A DNA stretch of 64,000 nt, taken from positions 1-64,000 of the forward strand of contig DATLJD010000013.1 of the NCBI GenBank assembly GCA_035539135.1, given 5' to 3'. Position numbers and translations under genes: made by a program. How positions within the stretch are numbered: position 1 is the first letter of the stretch; each line of letters begins with the position of its first letter. Origin of the DNA: JABFWF01 sp035539135. Its GTDB lineage: Bacteria > Pseudomonadota > Gammaproteobacteria > Xanthomonadales > Xanthomonadaceae. The notes beneath the pieces are model-generated. The model ran no database searches. It was not told where the DNA came from and saw only the letters and a list, made by a program, of their open reading frames with translations. Positions 41,430 to 51,745 of this stretch are shown here, in pieces.

Positions 41430-42329
41430 TCAGGCCACGTGGCCGTGGTCGAGCAGGCCGAGCAGGTACTGCCCGTAGCCGTTCTTGGCAAGCGGGCGCG
41501 CCAGTTCGCGCAGCCGGGCGCCGTCGATCCAGCCGCTGGAATAGGCGATTTCCTCCGGGCAGCACACGCGCAGGCCCTGGCGCTTCTCGATCGTCTCGAT
41601 GTAGGTCGAGGCCTCGACCAGCGACTCATGGGTGCCGGTGTCGAGCCAGGCGAAACCGCGGCCCATCTTCTCCAGGTGCAACGAACCGTCCTCGAGGTAG
41701 CAGCGGTTGAGGTCGGTGATTTCCAGCTCGCCGCGCGGCGAGGGATGGAGCCCGGCCGCGTAGTCGCTGGCACGCCCGTCGTAGAAGTACAGCCCCGTCA
41801 CCGCGTAGCTGGACTTCGGTTGCGCCGGCTTCTCCTCGAGGCCGACGACGCGGCCGTCGGCGTCGAATTCGGCGACGCCGTAGCGCTCCGGATCGCGCAC
41901 CCGGTACCCGAACACGGTCGCGCCCTGCGCGCGCGCATCGGCGCGCCGCAGCAGGTCGGTCAGGCCCTGGCCGTAGAAAATGTTGTCGCCGAGCACCAGG
42001 CAGCTCGGCTGGCCGGCCAGGAACTCGCGCGCGATCAGGAAGGCCTGGGCCAGGCCGTCTGGGCTGGGCTGCACCGCGTACTCGATGCGCATGCCCCACT
42101 GCGAGCCGTCGCCGAGCAGGTTGCGGAACAGCGCCTGCTCGTGCGGCGTGTTGATGACCAGCACGTCGCGGATGCCCGCCAGCATCAGCACGCTGAGCGG
42201 GTAGTAGATCATCGGCTTGTCGTAGACCGGCAGCAGCTGCTTGCTGATCGCCTGGGTGATCGGGTACAGCCGGGTGCCGGAGCCGCCGGCCAGGATGATG
42301 CCCTTGCGAGCGCTGTGCGCGGCGCTCAT
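41430..42329 (-). CDS. rfbA: Glucose-1-phosphate thymidylyltransferase
   Basis: A 299-residue nucleotidyltransferase forming dTDP-glucose. It has the signature GIILAGGSGTRLYPIT (~10-25), KPMIYYPLSVLMLAGI (~38), VLGDNIFYG (~112) and ELEITDLNRCYL (~198). Its ATG overlaps the rfbB stop (ATGA). First enzyme of the dTDP-rhamnose route, second gene in the operon. Confidence 0.97.
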   Translation of the reverse strand: MSAAHSARKGIILAGGSGTRLYPITQAISKQLLPVYDKPMIYYPLSVLMLAGIRDVLVINTPHEQALFRNLLGDGSQWGMRIEYAVQPSPDGLAQAFLIAREFLAGQPSCLVLGDNIFYGQGLTDLLRRADARAQGATVFGYRVRDPERYGVAEFDADGRVVGLEEKPAQPKSSYAVTGLYFYDGRASDYAAGLHPSPRGELEITDLNRCYLEDGSLHLEKMGRGFAWLDTGTHESLVEASTYIETIEKRQGLRVCCPEEIAYSSGWIDGARLRELARPLAKNGYGQYLLGLLDHGHVA

Positions 42330-43381
42330 GCCGCGGTTCCGATCCGCTCGAGGCGGTAGCTGCCGTCGAGCACGCGCCGCACCCACTGCTGGTGGCCGAG
42401 GTACCAGTCGACGGTGTCGGCGATGCCCTGCTCGAAGCTGTGCGCGGGCTTCCAGCCCAGCTCGCGCTGCAGCTTGCCGGCGTCGATCGCGTAGCGGCGG
42501 TCGTGGCCCGGCCGGTCGGCGACGAAGGTGATCTGGCTGCTGCGCGGCTGGCCGTCGGCGCGCGGGCGGCGCTCGTCCAGCAGGCGGCAGATGGTGTGCA
42601 CGACCTCGATGTTCTCGCGCTCGGCGTCGCCGCCGACGTTGTAGGTCTCGCCGACCCGGCCGCCGGCGAGCACGGCGCGGATCGCCGCGCAGTGGTCGCC
42701 CACGTACAGCCAGTCGCGCACGTTGCGGCCGTCCCCGTAGATCGGCAGCGGCTCGCCCGCCAGGGCGCGGGCGATGATCAGCGGGATGAGCTTTTCCGGG
42801 AACTGGTACGGCCCGTAGTTGTTCGAGCAGTTCGTGGTCAGCACCGGCAGCCCGTAGGTGTGGTGGAACGCACGCACCAGGTGGTCCGACGCCGCCTTCG
42901 ATGCCGAGTACGGCGAATTGGGCGCGTAAGGCGTCGTTTCGATGAACTTGCCGGTCTCGCCCAGCGAGCCGTACACCTCGTCGGTGGACACGTGCAGGAA
43001 ACGGAACCCCTCGCGCGCCGGGCCGTCCAGCGACTTCCAGTAGTCGCGCGCGCATTCCAGCAGCGCCAGCGTGCCGACCACGTTGGTCTGCACGAATGCG
43101 GCGGGACCGTCGATCGAGCGATCGACGTGGCTCTCGGCTGCGAAATTGACGATCGCGTCCGGCCGGTGTTCGGCCAGCAGGCGCATGACCAGCGCGCGGT
43201 CGCCGATGTCGCCGTGGACGAACACGTGGTTGGGGTCGCCGTCCACGGCGCCCAGGGTGTCCAGGTTGCCCGCGTAGGTCAGCGCATCGAGGTTGATCAC
43301 GCGCTTGCCGCGCGCGACCGCCTCGAGCACGAAATTGCCGCCAATGAATCCGGCGCCGCCGGTCACCAGCCAGGTGTCCAT
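42326..43381 (-). CDS. rfbB: dTDP-glucose 4,6-dehydratase
   Basis: A 351-residue extended SDR. NAD-binding TGGAGFIGGNFV (~7-18), VNFAAESHVDRSIDGP (~78), STDEVYGSLGE (~130) and the catalytic YSASKAASDHLV (~160) are all present, with NNYGPYQFPEKLIPL. A GAGGAA ribosome site precedes ATG 43381; the frame extends 22 codons upstream without a better start. It is the first gene of the rfbBACD operon for LPS O-antigen or exopolysaccharide rhamnose. Confidence 0.97.
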   Translation of the reverse strand: MDTWLVTGGAGFIGGNFVLEAVARGKRVINLDALTYAGNLDTLGAVDGDPNHVFVHGDIGDRALVMRLLAEHRPDAIVNFAAESHVDRSIDGPAAFVQTNVVGTLALLECARDYWKSLDGPAREGFRFLHVSTDEVYGSLGETGKFIETTPYAPNSPYSASKAASDHLVRAFHHTYGLPVLTTNCSNNYGPYQFPEKLIPLIIARALAGEPLPIYGDGRNVRDWLYVGDHCAAIRAVLAGGRVGETYNVGGDAERENIEVVHTICRLLDERRPRADGQPRSSQITFVADRPGHDRRYAIDAGKLQRELGWKPAHSFEQGIADTVDWYLGHQQWVRRVLDGSYRLERIGTAA

Positions 43382-43458
43382 CCGTTCCTCTTCAATCGTT
43401 CGCCGGGCGCCCGCGCGCCTGCGCTTCCATGCTGTCGGCCACATCACGCCCGTCCGAC

Positions 43459-43935
43459 TCAGAACGGGATGTCATCGTCGCTGAAGTCCTCGGCGAAGTC
43501 CTGCTTCGGTGCCGGGCGCTGGGCGTCGGCCTCGCGGCGCGGCGGGGCGCTGCGCTGCGGCCGGTCGCCGCGGTCCGCGCGGGGCTCGCCGCGCCCCTCG
43601 CCACCGCCGCCGAGCATCTGCATCTCGTCGGCGATGATGTCGGTGTAATAGCGCTCCTGCCCGTCCTGCCCGGTGAACTTGTCGTAGCGGATCGAACCCT
43701 CGACGTACACCTGGCGGCCCTTGCGCAGGTATTCGCCGGCGATCTCGCCGAGCTTGCCGAAGAACTTCACCCGGTGCCACTCGGTGCGTTCCTGGGTCTG
43801 GCCGTCGCGATCCTTGCGCACGCTGGTGGTGGCCAGGCGGATGGTGGTCACCGCCATGCCGCCCTGGGTGTACTTGGTTTCGGGGTCGTCACCGAGGTTG
43901 CCGACCAGGATGACCTTGTTGATGCCGCGTGCCAT
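43459..43935 (-). CDS. ssb: Single-stranded DNA-binding protein
   Basis: A 158-residue SSB with the OB fold (MARGINKVILVGNLGDDPETKYTQGG; WHRVKFFGKLGEIAGEYLRKGRQVYVEG), a Gly/Arg/Asp-rich linker from ~112, and the acidic tail DFSDDDIPF that binds repair and replication partners. The ATG at 43935 matches the family; upstream frame is non-homologous. It is divergent from ispB. Confidence 0.97.
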   Translation of the reverse strand: MARGINKVILVGNLGDDPETKYTQGGMAVTTIRLATTSVRKDRDGQTQERTEWHRVKFFGKLGEIAGEYLRKGRQVYVEGSIRYDKFTGQDGQERYYTDIIADEMQMLGGGGEGRGEPRADRGDRPQRSAPPRREADAQRPAPKQDFAEDFSDDDIPF

Positions 43936-43979
43936 GTGGGATTTCCTGCGGGACCGCCCGGAGCGGGCGTCATCATTGC

Positions 43980-43985
43980 AGTATA
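43980..43985 (-). promoter_or_regulatory. -10 box for ssb
   Basis: TATACT on the minus strand 45 bp upstream of the ssb ATG; no convincing -35 at the standard distance. Confidence 0.4.
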
Positions 43986-44059
43986 CCCGGCGCCGCCGGG
44001 ACACCCGGCCGCGCCGCGGCCGCATGTGGGACTTTTCCGGCGGAAGACGGCCGCCTCCG

Positions 44060-44065
44060 TATAAT
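44060..44065 (+). promoter_or_regulatory. -10 box for ispB
   Basis: A perfect TATAAT 25 bp upstream of the ispB ATG, predicting a very short leader; the -35 is weak. Confidence 0.55.
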
Positions 44066-44090
44066 TCCGCGCCCCCGTCGCGGAACCGCC

Positions 44091-45089
44091 ATGGACTCCT
44101 CCGTCGCCCCGCCCACGCTGCCGGACCTGGCGGCGATCCAGCGCCTGGCCGCCGCCGACATGGCCGCGGTCGACGACCTCATCCGCCGCCGGCTGGCGTC
44201 GGACGTGGTGCTGATCAACCAGGTCGCCGAGTACATCGTCGGCGCCGGCGGCAAGCGCCTGCGACCGATGCTGCTGCTGCTGGCGGCCGGCGCGCTGGGC
44301 CACCGGGGACCGGACGCGCACCAGCTCGCGGCGGTGGTCGAGTTCATCCACACCGCGACGCTGCTGCACGACGACGTGGTCGACGAATCGGACCTGCGCC
44401 GCGGCCGCCGCACCGCGAACGCCGTGTGGGGCAACGCCGCCAGCGTGCTGGTCGGCGACTTCCTGTATTCGCGCAGCTTCCAGCTGATGGTCGAGCTCGA
44501 CCGCATGCCGGTGATGCAACTCCTCGCCGACACCACCAACCGGATCGCCGAAGGCGAGGTCCTGCAGCTGTTGCACGTGCGCAACCCGGACACCGACGAG
44601 GCCGCCTACCTGCGGGTGATCGAGCGCAAGACGGCGGTGCTGTTCGCCGCCGCGACCCGGCTGGGCGCCCTGCTCGCCGGCGCCGACCCCGGCACCCAGC
44701 AGCGCCTGCACGACTACGGGCTCAATCTCGGTTACGCCTTCCAGATCGCCGACGACGTGCTCGACTACGCCGCCGACGCCGACGCGCTGGGCAAGAACCT
44801 CGGCGACGACCTCGCCGAGGGCAAGGCCACGCTGCCGTTGATCCACGCGATCGCGCACAGCCAAGGCGCGACCCGCCAGCGCCTGCGCGACGCGCTCGAG
44901 CACGGCGAGGCGGACGCGATGCCGGAGGTGCTGGCGGCGATCCGCGCGACCGGCGGCCTCGACTACAGCCGCCGGCGCGCGGCCGGCTACGCGCAGGCGG
45001 CGCAGCTGGCGCTCGACGGCCTGGCCGACAACGCCTGCGGCGCGGCCCTGCGCGGACTGGCGCGCTACGCGGTGGAACGCGATCGCTGA
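44091..45089 (+). CDS. ispB: Polyprenyl (octaprenyl) diphosphate synthase
   Basis: A 332-residue trans-prenyltransferase making the ubiquinone side chain. First aspartate-rich motif LLHDDVVDESDLRRG (~93-107) and second motif QIADDVLDYAADADALGKNLGDDLAEGK (~219-246), with GGKRLRPML (~53). The residues before the first motif are not bulky in a way that would indicate a short-chain enzyme, consistent with octaprenyl synthase. Divergent from ssb. Confidence 0.93.
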   Translation: MDSSVAPPTLPDLAAIQRLAAADMAAVDDLIRRRLASDVVLINQVAEYIVGAGGKRLRPMLLLLAAGALGHRGPDAHQLAAVVEFIHTATLLHDDVVDESDLRRGRRTANAVWGNAASVLVGDFLYSRSFQLMVELDRMPVMQLLADTTNRIAEGEVLQLLHVRNPDTDEAAYLRVIERKTAVLFAAATRLGALLAGADPGTQQRLHDYGLNLGYAFQIADDVLDYAADADALGKNLGDDLAEGKATLPLIHAIAHSQGATRQRLRDALEHGEADAMPEVLAAIRATGGLDYSRRRAAGYAQAAQLALDGLADNACGAALRGLARYAVERDR

Positions 45090-45149
45090 GTCGCCGCGGC
45101 AACTCGGTCCAAGCAATCCGCAGCGCGACTGCCAGACAAAGGCACGGAA

Positions 45150-45279
45150 TCGCGAGCACGCCGGGCGGGAGAGGCAGTCAGGACACGCCGTGGATCCGTC
45201 CCTGGAGGCTCGGATGCGCCATCCATGGCGCATACGGTCCTGCCTGCCTCTCCCACCCGGCGCCCCGCACTCTCGCGAT
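45150..45279. repeat. About 130-bp imperfect inverted repeat element
   Basis: Outer arms TCGCGAG...GGGAGAGGCAGTCAGGAC (45150-45184) and GTCCTGCCTGCCTCTCCC...CTCGCGA (45237-45279) pair with small bulges. The inner loop has a palindrome ATGCGCCATCCATGGCGCAT (45213-45232). No transposase is encoded, so it is MITE-like or REP-like. Located between ispB and a convergent gene. Confidence 0.75.
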
Positions 45280-45282
45280 CGT

Positions 45283-45306
45283 GTAGGGCGGAGCAGACTC
45301 CGCTAC
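45283..45306. repeat. Single REP-like element (GTAGGGCGGAGCAGACTCCGCTAC)
   Basis: A 24-bp palindrome with GTAG head at each end, resembling the halves of the elements at 29438 and 53522. Its right end overlaps the stop codon of the dienelactone hydrolase-like gene on the minus strand. Confidence 0.7.
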
Positions 45307-46094
45307 GGCGCGGAGGTTTCCTTCGCGAACCGCTCGCCGAGGAAGCCGTGCATCATCCGCTCGCCGCGGCGCGTGGCGCGCTCGTCGTAGACGCAGCCCG
45401 GCGGCTTGTTGGCCTCGGGCAGCGCGAAGCAGTGCACCGCGCCGCCGAAGTCGACGAAGGTCCAGTCGGCGCCGGCCACGTCCATCTCCTGCTGGAAGCC
45501 GGCGACGTCGCCGGCGGTGCCCTTGTCGTCGGCGCCGTTGAGCACCAGCAGGCTGGCCTTCACCGCGCCGGGCTTCGCCGGCATGTCGGTGTTCAGGCCG
45601 CCGTGGAAGGTGACCACGGCGGCCAGGTCGGCGCCGGCGCGGGCCAGTTCCAGCACCGTCGCGCCGCCGAAGCAGTAGCCGATCGCGCCCAGTTTCGCCG
45701 GATCGAGCGGCGCCGAATCCGCCTGCGCTTTCAGCACCTCCAGCGCCTTCGCCGCCCGGGCGCGCAGGGTGCCGCGGTCGGCGTACAGCTTTTTCACCTG
45801 GGCCATCGCCTCCGCGTCGTCGCGCGGGCGCACGCCCTTGCCGTACACGTCGGCGACCAGCACCACGTAGTCGTCGCCGGCGACGTGCCGGGCCTTGGCG
45901 ATCGCGTTGTCGGTCACGCCCTTCCAGTCCGGCACCATCACCAGGCCCGGGCGCTTGGCGCCGGCGTCGTCGTAAACCAGGACACCCTGGAAGGTGGCGC
46001 CGTCCAGCGTCCATTCCACGGGCCTGGCCTGCATCGCGGCCAGCGCGGGCGCGCTGGCGAGCAACAGGGCGAAGGTGGCGGCGATGCGCTTCAT
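45303..46094 (-). CDS. Secreted dienelactone hydrolase-like protein
   Basis: A 263-residue alpha/beta-hydrolase of the DLH family with a signal peptide (MKRIAATFALLLASAPALA). The nucleophile motif IGYCFGGATV carries Cys as in true DLH, and Asp (LNGADDKGT) and His (GAVHCFALP) complete a triad. An AAGGAGG ribosome site precedes ATG 46094. The natural substrate is unknown; many exported DLH-like proteins act on esters other than dienelactone. Its TAG stop lies in a REP GTAG end. Confidence 0.88.
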   Translation of the reverse strand: MKRIAATFALLLASAPALAAMQARPVEWTLDGATFQGVLVYDDAGAKRPGLVMVPDWKGVTDNAIAKARHVAGDDYVVLVADVYGKGVRPRDDAEAMAQVKKLYADRGTLRARAAKALEVLKAQADSAPLDPAKLGAIGYCFGGATVLELARAGADLAAVVTFHGGLNTDMPAKPGAVKASLLVLNGADDKGTAGDVAGFQQEMDVAGADWTFVDFGGAVHCFALPEANKPPGCVYDERATRRGERMMHGFLGERFAKETSAP

Positions 46095-46187
46095 GGCGGT
46101 CCTCCTTGCTGCGTGCGGCCGAGAAGAAGAAGCGCTGATTATCGGCCGGCGGCCGTGGTCCGGCGTCAAGCCTGCGGCCGGCGCGGA

Positions 46188-47571
46188 TCAGGCGATACCG
46201 AGGCCCGGGATCGCGCTGATCGCGGCCGGGTCGAAGCCCGCCAGCTCGGCGAAATGGCGCCCGCGGGCGACGTAGTCCCGGTAGGGTCCGAAGCTGGGCG
46301 CACCCGGCGAAAGCAGCACCACGCCCTCGCCCGCCAGCGCGGCGCGGGCCTGGCGCAGGGCGTCGGCGAGGTCGTCCGCGGCGCCCAACACGAAGCCCGC
46401 CTGCGCGGCGACCGGCGCCAGCAATCCGTGGATGCGCGGGCCGTTCTGGCCCATCGTCACGATCGCCCCGGGCGCGCGTGCGTGCATCGCTTCGGCGAAG
46501 CCGCGCCAGTCCACGCCGCGGTCGTGGCCACCGACCAGCACCGCGACGCGGCGGTCGCGAAAGCAGTCCAGCGCCGCGAGGGTGGCGTGCGGCGTGGTGC
46601 TGATCGAATCGTTGACGTACGCGACGCCGTCGCGTTCGCCCAGCGCCTGCAGCCGGTGCGGCAGCGGCCGGAAGCTGGCCGCGTGCGGCGCGAGTGCGCG
46701 CGCATCCAGGCCGAGCGCCTCGATCGCGGCCAGCACCGCGCACAGGTTGCCGCGATTGTGGTGCCCGGGCAGCGGCAGCGCCGCGGTGTCCATCACGAAT
46801 GCGTCGCCGCGGTACAGCGCATCGCCGCGCAGGTGCCAGCCGTCGGCGCGCCCGAAGCAGCGCACCTCGCTGTCCGGCAACTCCAGCGCGGCAAGGCGCG
46901 GGTCCGCCGCGTTGAGCACGGCGATGCGCGGCTTCGCGTCGGTCAGCAGGCGCAGCTTGTCCTCGACGTAGCGCGCTTCCGAGCCGTGCCAGTCGAGATG
47001 CTCGGGAAACAGGTTGAGCGCCACCGCGACTTCGGGCCGCGCGCCGCTGTCGGCGACGTCGCCGGTCTGGTAGCTCGACAGCTCGATCGCCCAGAACGCC
47101 GGCGCCGGCTTCGGGTCCAGCAGTTCCAGTAGCGGCAGGCCGATGTTGCCGGCGAGCGCGGTGCGCTGGCCGCCCGCGCGCAGCAGGTGGGCGAGCAGCG
47201 CGGTGGTGGTGCTCTTGCCCTTGGTGCCGGTGACGCAGACCGCGCGCGCGTCGGCATGCTCGGCGAACCACAGCGCGGTGCCGCCGAGGAACCGCGTGCC
47301 GCGCGCGGCGGCCTTGGCCGCCTCGTCGCGGTAGGGGCTGATGCCCGGCGACTTGACCACCAGTTCGAAGGCGGACAGGCGATCGGCGCTGGCGTCGGTT
47401 TCCACCCGCAGGGCGGCGTCGCCCAGGGCCTGTGCGTCCTCCCATTCCGTGTCGTGGCAGAACAGCGTCAGCGGCAGCGCCGGCAGGCGCGCGCGGATCG
47501 CGCGCCAGGCGGCACGGCCCTCGCGGCCCCAGCCCCAGAGCGCGACCCGGCGCCCGGCGAGCGACGCGATG

Positions 47572-47591
<20 letters not shown>
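46188..47591 (-). CDS. murD2: UDP-N-acetylmuramoyl-L-alanine--L-glutamate ligase (MurD2)
   Basis: A 467-residue Mur ligase: N-terminal Rossmann domain (GRRVALWGWGREGRAAW), ATP-binding VTGTKGKSTTTALLAHLL (~120), Mur ligase central motifs ELSSYQTGDV (~170) and NLFPEHLDWHG (~192), and the C-terminal domain with NDSISTTPHATLAAL (~330). In Xanthomonas this MurD variant ligates L-Glu, not D-Glu, and works with MurL, whose gene lies immediately upstream here. The GTG start at 47591 has a GGGAGG site and overlaps murL by 20 nt. The L-Glu preference is inferred from that pairing and from the family. Confidence 0.9.
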
Positions 47592-48933
<1,342 letters not shown>

Positions 48934-48993
48934 GTCGTCCTGCCCTCGCGGCGGCACGCATGGCGGCCGCCGGTAAGAATGAAAACGGCGTGC

Positions 48994-51594
48994 CTAGCCG
49001 ACCACGTCCTCGGCCGGCAGCGCGCGCTTGTTGTAGGTGTTGGCCATGACCATGCCGTAGGCGCCGGCGTCGGCGACCAGCAGCACGTCGCCCTCGGCGG
49101 TCGCGCGCGGCAGCGGGCGGGCCTGGCCGAGCACGTCGCCGCTCTCGCAGATCGGGCCAACCACGTCGCACAGCACCACGTCCGCGTCGTCGGCGCGGCT
49201 GAGGTTGACGATGCGGTGGTAGGCCTCGTACATGGCGGGGCGCACCAGCGCGTTCATGCCGCCATCGCAACCGACCCGGCGCACGCCGTCCTTCTCCACC
49301 ACCTGGGTCACGCCGAGCAGCAGCACGCCGCACTCGGCGACCAGGAACCGGCCGGGCTCGATCGCCAGCGCGAAGCGCGGCGAGGCGGCGCGGATCTCCG
49401 CCAGCCCCTCGCCCCAGGCGACCACGTCGAACGCCGCCGCGTCGTCGCCGTAGGGCACCGGCAGGCCGCCGCCGATGTCGATCGTCTGCACGTCGGGCAG
49501 CGCCTCGGCGAGGCTCGCCACCTCGCCGTACACCACCCGCCAGTGGTCGACGTTCTCGATGCCGCTGCCGAGGTGCGCGTGCAGGCCGGTGATGCGCGCG
49601 CCCAGGGCCTGCGCCTCGGCGACGAACGCGTCAAAGCGCGCCAGCGGCAGGCCGAACTTGGAGGCGACGCCGCCGGTGCGCACCTTGGCGTGGTGGCCGT
49701 CGCCGCGGCCGAGGTCGAGCCGCAGCCACAGGTCGCGGCCACGGAACAGCGCCGGCCAGCGCTGCAGCGCCTCGACGTTGTCCACGGTGACGGTGACCCC
49801 GCGCGCGAATGCCGCCTCGTACTCGTGCCGCGGCGCGAAGCTCGGGGTGAACAGCACCCGCTGCGGCGACAGCTCCGGCAGGGTCGCGAACACGTGCTCC
49901 ATCTCGCCCAGCGACACGCATTCCAGGCCAAAGCCCTCCTCCGCGAGCGTGCGCAGGATCGCCGGGTGCGGGTTGGCCTTGATCGCGAAGAAGCGGCGGT
50001 CGATCGCGTCCACCGCCGACAGCTGGCGGGCGCGCTCGCGCACGGTGGCGAGGTCGTAGACGTAGCGCGGGGTGCCGTCGCGCGCGCGCTCCAGCAACGC
50101 GGCGCGCGCGTCCTGCCACCAGCGCCGCGTGCGCGCGCGACGCGTTTCCGCCGCCTGTGCGTCGGCGATGTCGCGCCAGCTCGGGCCGAATACCACGGGG
50201 TCCTGTACGGGCATCGCGCCACTCCGGATCAGTTCCGCATGAAGGTGGGGAATGAGGCCGTCCGCCTCTGCTTCGTCCACCACGAAGGTCAGGTTGAGGT
50301 CGTTGGACGACTGCGAGATCAGGTGCACCCGCTCCTGGCCGAAGGTCGCCCAGACATCGGACAGCTTGTGCAGCAGCGAGCGCATGCCGCGCCCGACCAG
50401 GGTGATCGCGGCGCAGGGCGCGATCACCTTCACCCGGCACACCTCGGCGAGGTCGGCCGAGAGCGCCTCCAGCACGTTGGTGGTGACCAGGTTTTCGCTC
50501 GGGTCGAGCGAGACGGTGACGTTGGTCTCCGAGGAGCCGATCAGGTCCACCGACAGGCCGTGGCGGCGGAAGCGTTCGAACACGTCGGCGAGGAAGCCGA
50601 CCTGCTGCCACATGCCGATCGACTCCATCGACACCAGCACGATGCCATTGCGGCGGCTGATCGCCTTGACCCCGGGCACGGTGGCCGCGCCGGCTTCGAT
50701 GCGGGTGCCGGGCAGGTCGGGGCGTTCCGTGTCGAGGATCAGCAAAGGCACGCGCGCGTCGCGGCAGGGCGCGATCGCGCGCGGGTGCAGGACCTTGGCG
50801 CCGGTGGTGGCGATTTCCTGCGCCTCGGCGTAGTCGAGCCGGGTCAGCAGGCGCGCCTGCGGCACCACCCGCGGGTTGGTGCTGAACATGCCGGGCACGT
50901 CGGTCCAGATCTCCACGCGGCGGGCGCCGAGCAGCGCGCCGAAATAGGCCGCCGAGGTGTCCGAGCCGCCGCGGCCGAGGATCGCGGTGCCGCCGTCGCC
51001 GTGGCGGGCGATGAAGCCCTGGGTGAGCAGCATCGGCGCGGCTTGGCCAGCGAAGCGTTCGCGCAGGGCGTCGTCGCCGTCGTGCCGGCAGTTGGCCGCC
51101 AGCCGCTGCGCCCAGGCGCTGGCGTGCGGCAACTCCACCGCGGCCAGCCACGCGCGCGCGTCGCACCAGCCGATGTCGAGGCCCTGGCTGCGCAGGTAGG
51201 CCGCGCCCAGGGTCGACGACAGCAGCTCGCCCTGCGCCAGCAGCTCGGCCTGCCAGGCGAGCGCGCCCGTCGCCGCGCGCGGGTCGGAGACGGCCAGCGC
51301 GTGCAGCGCCGCCAGGCGTTCGCCGAGCACCGCCTCGGGGTCGAGGCCGAGTTCGGCGCAGAAGGCGCGGTGGCGATCGACCAGCGCGTCCGCGCGCGCG
51401 GCGGGTTCGCGGCCTTCCGCGATCGCCAGCAACTCGTTGGTGACGCCCGACAGCGCGGACACCACCACCAGCACCCGCGCGCCTTCCTCGCGCGTGCGTT
51501 GGGCGGCCAGGCGTCCGATCGTGTCCCACCGGTGGCGCCGCGACACCGAAGTCCCGCCGAACTTGAGTACGACCCACCGCTGCGTGTCCGCCAC
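48994..51594 (-). CDS. lysAC: Bifunctional aspartate kinase/diaminopimelate decarboxylase
   Basis: An 866-residue fusion. Residues 1-~460 are an aspartokinase: VVLKFGGTSVS (~9), GGSDTSAAYFGALLGARRVEIWTDVPGMFSTNPR (~220-250), and two ACT domains (SMESIGMWQQVGFLADVFERF; ISQSSNDLNLTFVVDE). Residues ~500-866 are a PLP-dependent DAP decarboxylase: FFAIKANPHPAIL with the lysine that binds PLP, HLGSGIENVDHW, DIGGGLPVPYG and CESGDVLG. It holds the first and last enzymes of lysine synthesis, a fusion characteristic of Xanthomonadaceae. It lies 60 bp upstream of murL, giving a peptidoglycan-precursor block. Confidence 0.96.
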   Translation of the reverse strand: MADTQRWVVLKFGGTSVSRRHRWDTIGRLAAQRTREEGARVLVVVSALSGVTNELLAIAEGREPAARADALVDRHRAFCAELGLDPEAVLGERLAALHALAVSDPRAATGALAWQAELLAQGELLSSTLGAAYLRSQGLDIGWCDARAWLAAVELPHASAWAQRLAANCRHDGDDALRERFAGQAAPMLLTQGFIARHGDGGTAILGRGGSDTSAAYFGALLGARRVEIWTDVPGMFSTNPRVVPQARLLTRLDYAEAQEIATTGAKVLHPRAIAPCRDARVPLLILDTERPDLPGTRIEAGAATVPGVKAISRRNGIVLVSMESIGMWQQVGFLADVFERFRRHGLSVDLIGSSETNVTVSLDPSENLVTTNVLEALSADLAEVCRVKVIAPCAAITLVGRGMRSLLHKLSDVWATFGQERVHLISQSSNDLNLTFVVDEAEADGLIPHLHAELIRSGAMPVQDPVVFGPSWRDIADAQAAETRRARTRRWWQDARAALLERARDGTPRYVYDLATVRERARQLSAVDAIDRRFFAIKANPHPAILRTLAEEGFGLECVSLGEMEHVFATLPELSPQRVLFTPSFAPRHEYEAAFARGVTVTVDNVEALQRWPALFRGRDLWLRLDLGRGDGHHAKVRTGGVASKFGLPLARFDAFVAEAQALGARITGLHAHLGSGIENVDHWRVVYGEVASLAEALPDVQTIDIGGGLPVPYGDDAAAFDVVAWGEGLAEIRAASPRFALAIEPGRFLVAECGVLLLGVTQVVEKDGVRRVGCDGGMNALVRPAMYEAYHRIVNLSRADDADVVLCDVVGPICESGDVLGQARPLPRATAEGDVLLVADAGAYGMVMANTYNKRALPAEDVVG

Positions 51595-51745
51595 CGCGTT
51601 TCCTCTGCAGGAGCAACCCGTTGCGCCCGGGCGACCGGCGGGCGCCTAGAATGCGCGTCCGCGCCGGTGCTCGGCCGGCGCGGACATCGCGATTCTATCG
51701 GCTGCGCGAGCGCGCGCGGCGCCCCTCCGTCACGGACCGCACCGC

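Noticed and set aside
51595..51745. Lysine riboswitch upstream of lysAC
   Set aside because: The 151-bp gap is short, shared with a divergent gene, and I could not see the conserved lysine riboswitch core or a terminator hairpin.
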